Below are positions 13,232 through 13,520 of a stretch of 13,520 bases of DNA, piece after piece (position 1 is the first letter of the stretch; each line of letters starts with the position of its first letter). The stretch lies in assembly GCA_965371855.1 (NCBI GenBank), contig CBDUZZ010000096.1:1-13520 (forward strand), read 5' to 3'. A program made the position numbers and the translations under genes. The DNA is from JAADEM01 sp965371855. GTDB taxonomy: Bacteria > Bacteroidota > Bacteroidia > Bacteroidales > Marinilabiliaceae. A model generated the notes under the pieces. That model worked only from the letters and a program-made list of their open reading frames with translations, was not told the DNA's origin and did no database searches.

Positions 13232-13520
13232 ATGAAAGTAAAAGCAATGTATTATACAATGGTAATTGCTCTTTTGAGCATAGGAACAACATTTGGACAA
13301 GCTAAAACAGAAAAGTTTAAAGTGTATGGAAATTGTGGCATGTGTGAGATCCGAATTGAAAAAGCTGCAAAATCAGTTGATGGTGTAACGGCAGCAGATT
13401 GGAGTAAAGACACGAAAATGATTGAGGTGTCTTTCGATACCACTAAAACCGATGTTCATAAAGTACACATGGCTAAGAGCCTCGGTGATACCGAAGCTTA
13501 CAATAAGTTGATAAAACAGG
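13232..13520 (+). CDS. Small exported HMA-domain metal carrier (partial at right edge)
   Basis: The ATG at 13232, 34 bp after cusB, opens a frame that is still open at the window end (96 codons seen). Residues 1-23 are a signal peptide, probably cleaved after FGQ. An HMA domain follows with GNCGMC (about residues 34-39), VDGVTAADWSKDTKMIEVSF and VHKVHMAK. It closely resembles the C-terminal domain of CusB in order and wording, so one probably arose by duplication of the other. The expected role is a periplasmic metal shuttle to CusB or the permease. The last part (SLGDTEAYNKLIKQ) departs from the usual AxxGHDT-to-LPGCC ending found in CusB, so the C-terminus may be shorter, divergent or frameshifted. 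The missing 3' end would decide. Confidence 0.82.
   Translation, partial: MKVKAMYYTMVIALLSIGTTFGQAKTEKFKVYGNCGMCEIRIEKAAKSVDGVTAADWSKDTKMIEVSFDTTKTDVHKVHMAKSLGDTEAYNKLIKQ

Noticed and set aside
1..13520. CRISPR array or toxin-antitoxin pair
   Set aside because: I found no regularly spaced repeats and no recognisable toxin or antitoxin domains on either strand.

Overview
The window looks like the chromosome or a mobile element of a Bacteroidota bacterium. The DNA is AT-rich, start codons lack clear Shine-Dalgarno sequences, several genes are preceded by boxes of the Bacteroidota -7 form TAnnTTTG, and the protein families (HYC_CC_PP proteins, long CusA pumps, HMA-AraC fusions, small GNCGMC proteins) are typical of that phylum. 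I cannot name a genus from the sequence.

The window has two halves. Positions 1 to about 3900 are a scrapyard of decayed mobile DNA with two intact islands. It begins with a headless P63C-domain fragment (41-529, +) that converges on an intact gene for an unrecognised membrane-anchored protein (534-1151, -). Then come two unrelated tyrosine-recombinase C-terminal remnants on the minus strand (1509-1740 and 2513-2713). Between them lie an imperfect 79-nt stem-loop, a strong 17-bp terminator and an intact cold-shock gene (2231-2422, -). Last is a frameshifted transposase whose catalytic core is missing (2845-3475, -), enclosed by near-perfect 28-nt inverted repeats (2803-2830 and 3757-3784) that look like the ends of a dead insertion sequence.

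Positions 3920 to the end form a colinear plus-strand copper (or silver) resistance cluster. In order: an HMA-AraC fusion regulator, an SO_0444/ArsP-type permease with a C-terminal HMA domain, a HYC_CC_PP protein, CusA (RND pump), CusC (outer-membrane channel), CusB (periplasmic adaptor with an N-terminal heavy-metal-binding domain and a C-terminal HMA domain), and a small exported HMA protein that runs off the right edge. CusA and CusC are 4 bp apart; the other gaps are 34-109 bp.

Inferred working model: the regulator senses cytosolic metal through its own HMA domain and activates the cluster. The permease moves metal across the inner membrane. The small HMA protein and the metal-binding ends of CusB collect it in the periplasm and pass it to the CusCBA channel. 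The unusual theme is that CxxC-bearing HMA-like domains recur in four of the seven genes (regulator, permease, adaptor, carrier). The individual families are known; what deserves attention is their combination in one locus and the fused sensor.
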